Assembly: GCA_021464245.1 (NCBI GenBank)
Contig: JADCRB010000029.1
Span: 1,365,788 to 1,429,787, forward strand
Length of the DNA: 64,000 nucleotides
Reading direction: 5' to 3'
Origin: Carallia brachiata
Taxonomy: Eukaryota; Streptophyta; Magnoliopsida; Malpighiales; Rhizophoraceae
Shown here: positions 62,630-64,000 of the stretch, in pieces
Position numbering within the stretch: position 1 is the stretch's first letter
How the letters are laid out: each line of letters opens with the position of its first letter
The notes under the pieces: model-generated
What the model was told of the DNA's origin: nothing
What the model saw: only the letters and a program-made list of their open reading frames with translations
Database searches by the model: none
Translations under genes and position numbers: made by a program

Positions 62630-64000
62630 TGTTGGAAAATTCACACCCCAAGCATACATTAGGAAATTGTTATTAAGTGTGAATTCATGTTTTGATGATG
62701 AGTGTTTTGATAATGAGCTATGAACCAATCTAACATAAGTACAAGTGAATTTCATTTGTATGTTCTTCAAGTATACAATTCAGGTTCAAGAAGTCCAACG
62801 AGGTACACATATGCCATCTTACACGTGCATGGAAGTGCATGGAAGAGAAATATCACATTGGGCCTTATTATGCTACTATCTTATAAAGACAGCATAAGAG
62901 CAAATCTGTTTGGACAGATTCCAGGTACTAAACTCACTCACTTGAGATATATTTTGGGCCTAAAATATATATATTTTGGCAGGACTATAAGTCTAGTTTC
63001 AAATGAGCTTGGTCGTGCAATTTTTGGAGCCCTAGAGAAAAACTTATGAATTTTATACCAAGAGGGTGCAAGCTGTCAGGAACTTTCAGTGCACATGGAG
63101 TGAATTGCAACGGCTGCCTAGAAGAGCACACGACGAATTTGAATGTGAAATTTTGTGTGTAGATTCTTTGTTCTGTCTATTAATCAATGCAAAAAGAATC
63201 ACATCAAAATTCAAAGCCATCTGCAAGATATTACCGTTCTACTAAAAGTGTGCAGACTGTCTAACGGAACTTTAACGTCTGTATTCAAACATTTATTTGA
63301 CTATGCTATACTCATTCAAAAATAGTCAAATTTGGTGGGTAGAGAGCTCTGACAGTCTACTAAATAAAAAAAAGGAATCGCAATTTTTCAAGCTGTCTGT
63401 ATCAAGTTATAGCCGTTCAACCAGAAGGTGTCAAACAAGAGAATCAATGCAAAGCTGTCAAGAGGGAAACAACAAGTATGCATGTGCAACCCATGGCAAC
63501 GGCTCTAATTGCTAACCTATCTTGCAGCTATTTAAACATCACTTGAAGATGTTTTACTTGTGAAGAAAGTTATATTCAACCATTGCACAATCTCTCTCAA
63601 GGCAAAAAGGCTTTCTTTACTCTAAGTGCTTTTATTGTAAAACTAGCATTCAAGCTAGTAAGTTTCATTTGTATTGTAATACATTGTGAGAATAGGTGAG
63701 AGCTCTCAAGTGGGACTTGTGAGGATCATCTTGTAAGGAGTTAGGGTTGAACTCCAAGAAGGAAAACCTAAAAGAAAAGGGAAAGTGGTGTTGGCAAGTG
63801 GGACTTGTGCAACAAGCGTTTTGAAGGCGGACGCAAGGGTGTTTGCGGAGTCTTCTTGTAAACTGTATGGTGGTGATTGGTGCGCCCAAAGGCACCCCAT
63901 AGTTGAACTCTCAAGAATCTCCAAGAGAGGGATTGTTGAGAAGACCAAGGACGTAGCCATTTGGTGAACCTTGTAAAAATCGGTATTGTATTTCTTTCAA
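62630..64000 (+). mobile_element. LTR (copia-like) entering the window, incomplete
   Basis: LINE B sequence changes abruptly at TGTTGGAAAATTCACACC (62,630). The start is TGTTG, as in plant copia LTRs. Downstream the sequence has long-LTR character: no coding frame, a leader-like stretch with GGACTTGTG repeats (about 63,713 and 63,802), and GGACGTAGCCATTTGGTGAA near 63,949, a motif type shared with the 3' part of the solo LTR at 52,860. The element runs beyond the window, so its far end, internal region and target-site duplication are unseen. Confidence 0.6.

Noticed and set aside
1..64000. CRISPR arrays, operons, bacterial or viral genes
   Set aside because: No direct-repeat/spacer pattern and no prokaryotic gene layout; the spliced genes and plant retroelements identify the window as plant nuclear DNA.

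Overview
This window looks like nuclear DNA of a dicot plant. It is AT-rich, its genes have spliced introns with GT/AG borders, and the intergenic space is full of Ty1-copia and Ty3-gypsy LTR elements and plant L1-type LINEs with a C-terminal RNase H domain. The species cannot be fixed from the sequence alone. No operon-like layout, rRNA, tRNA or CRISPR was seen.

Only two genes appear complete. At 2,684-9,240 (+) a 12-exon gene codes for a 455-residue ankyrin-repeat Raf-like kinase of the plant integrin-linked-kinase (ILK) family. At 43,554-47,449 (-) an 11-exon gene codes for a 474-residue gamma-tubulin. In both, all exons join in frame without a stop.

The rest is repeats and gene debris. 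9.5-18.5 kb is AT-rich intergenic DNA with two short LINE ends, one with a 13-bp target-site duplication, and a hairpin MITE. 18.58-23.27 kb is a decayed copia element (TSD ATCCA). 24.10-26.04 kb is a small gypsy-like gag-only element (TSD GACAT). 26.4-28.1 kb is a broken copia 3' half with a local tandem duplication. 29.4-34.0 kb holds a row of partial genes, all on the + strand and still carrying introns: a NEET first exon, a mitochondrial carrier, two unidentified exon-like pieces and a Ser/Arg/Pro-rich (FLO11-like) protein. 36.5-40.3 kb is an array of long palindromes with CACTA-like outer ends, partly arranged as a tandem repeat of about 430 bp. 49.5 kb holds a decayed XRN first exon.

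50.5-62.6 kb is a nest of three L1-type LINE copies (A, B, C), a solo LTR (TSD GTGAG) inside LINE A, and two pieces of a broken, rearranged gamma-tubulin duplicate. A further LTR begins at 62,630 and runs off the right edge.

The two live genes are housekeeping or signalling genes (microtubule nucleation; protein kinase signalling) with no evident functional link. The most unusual structures are the gene-fragment row at 29-34 kb, the palindrome array at 36-40 kb, and the shuffled gamma-tubulin/LINE block at 54-58 kb.
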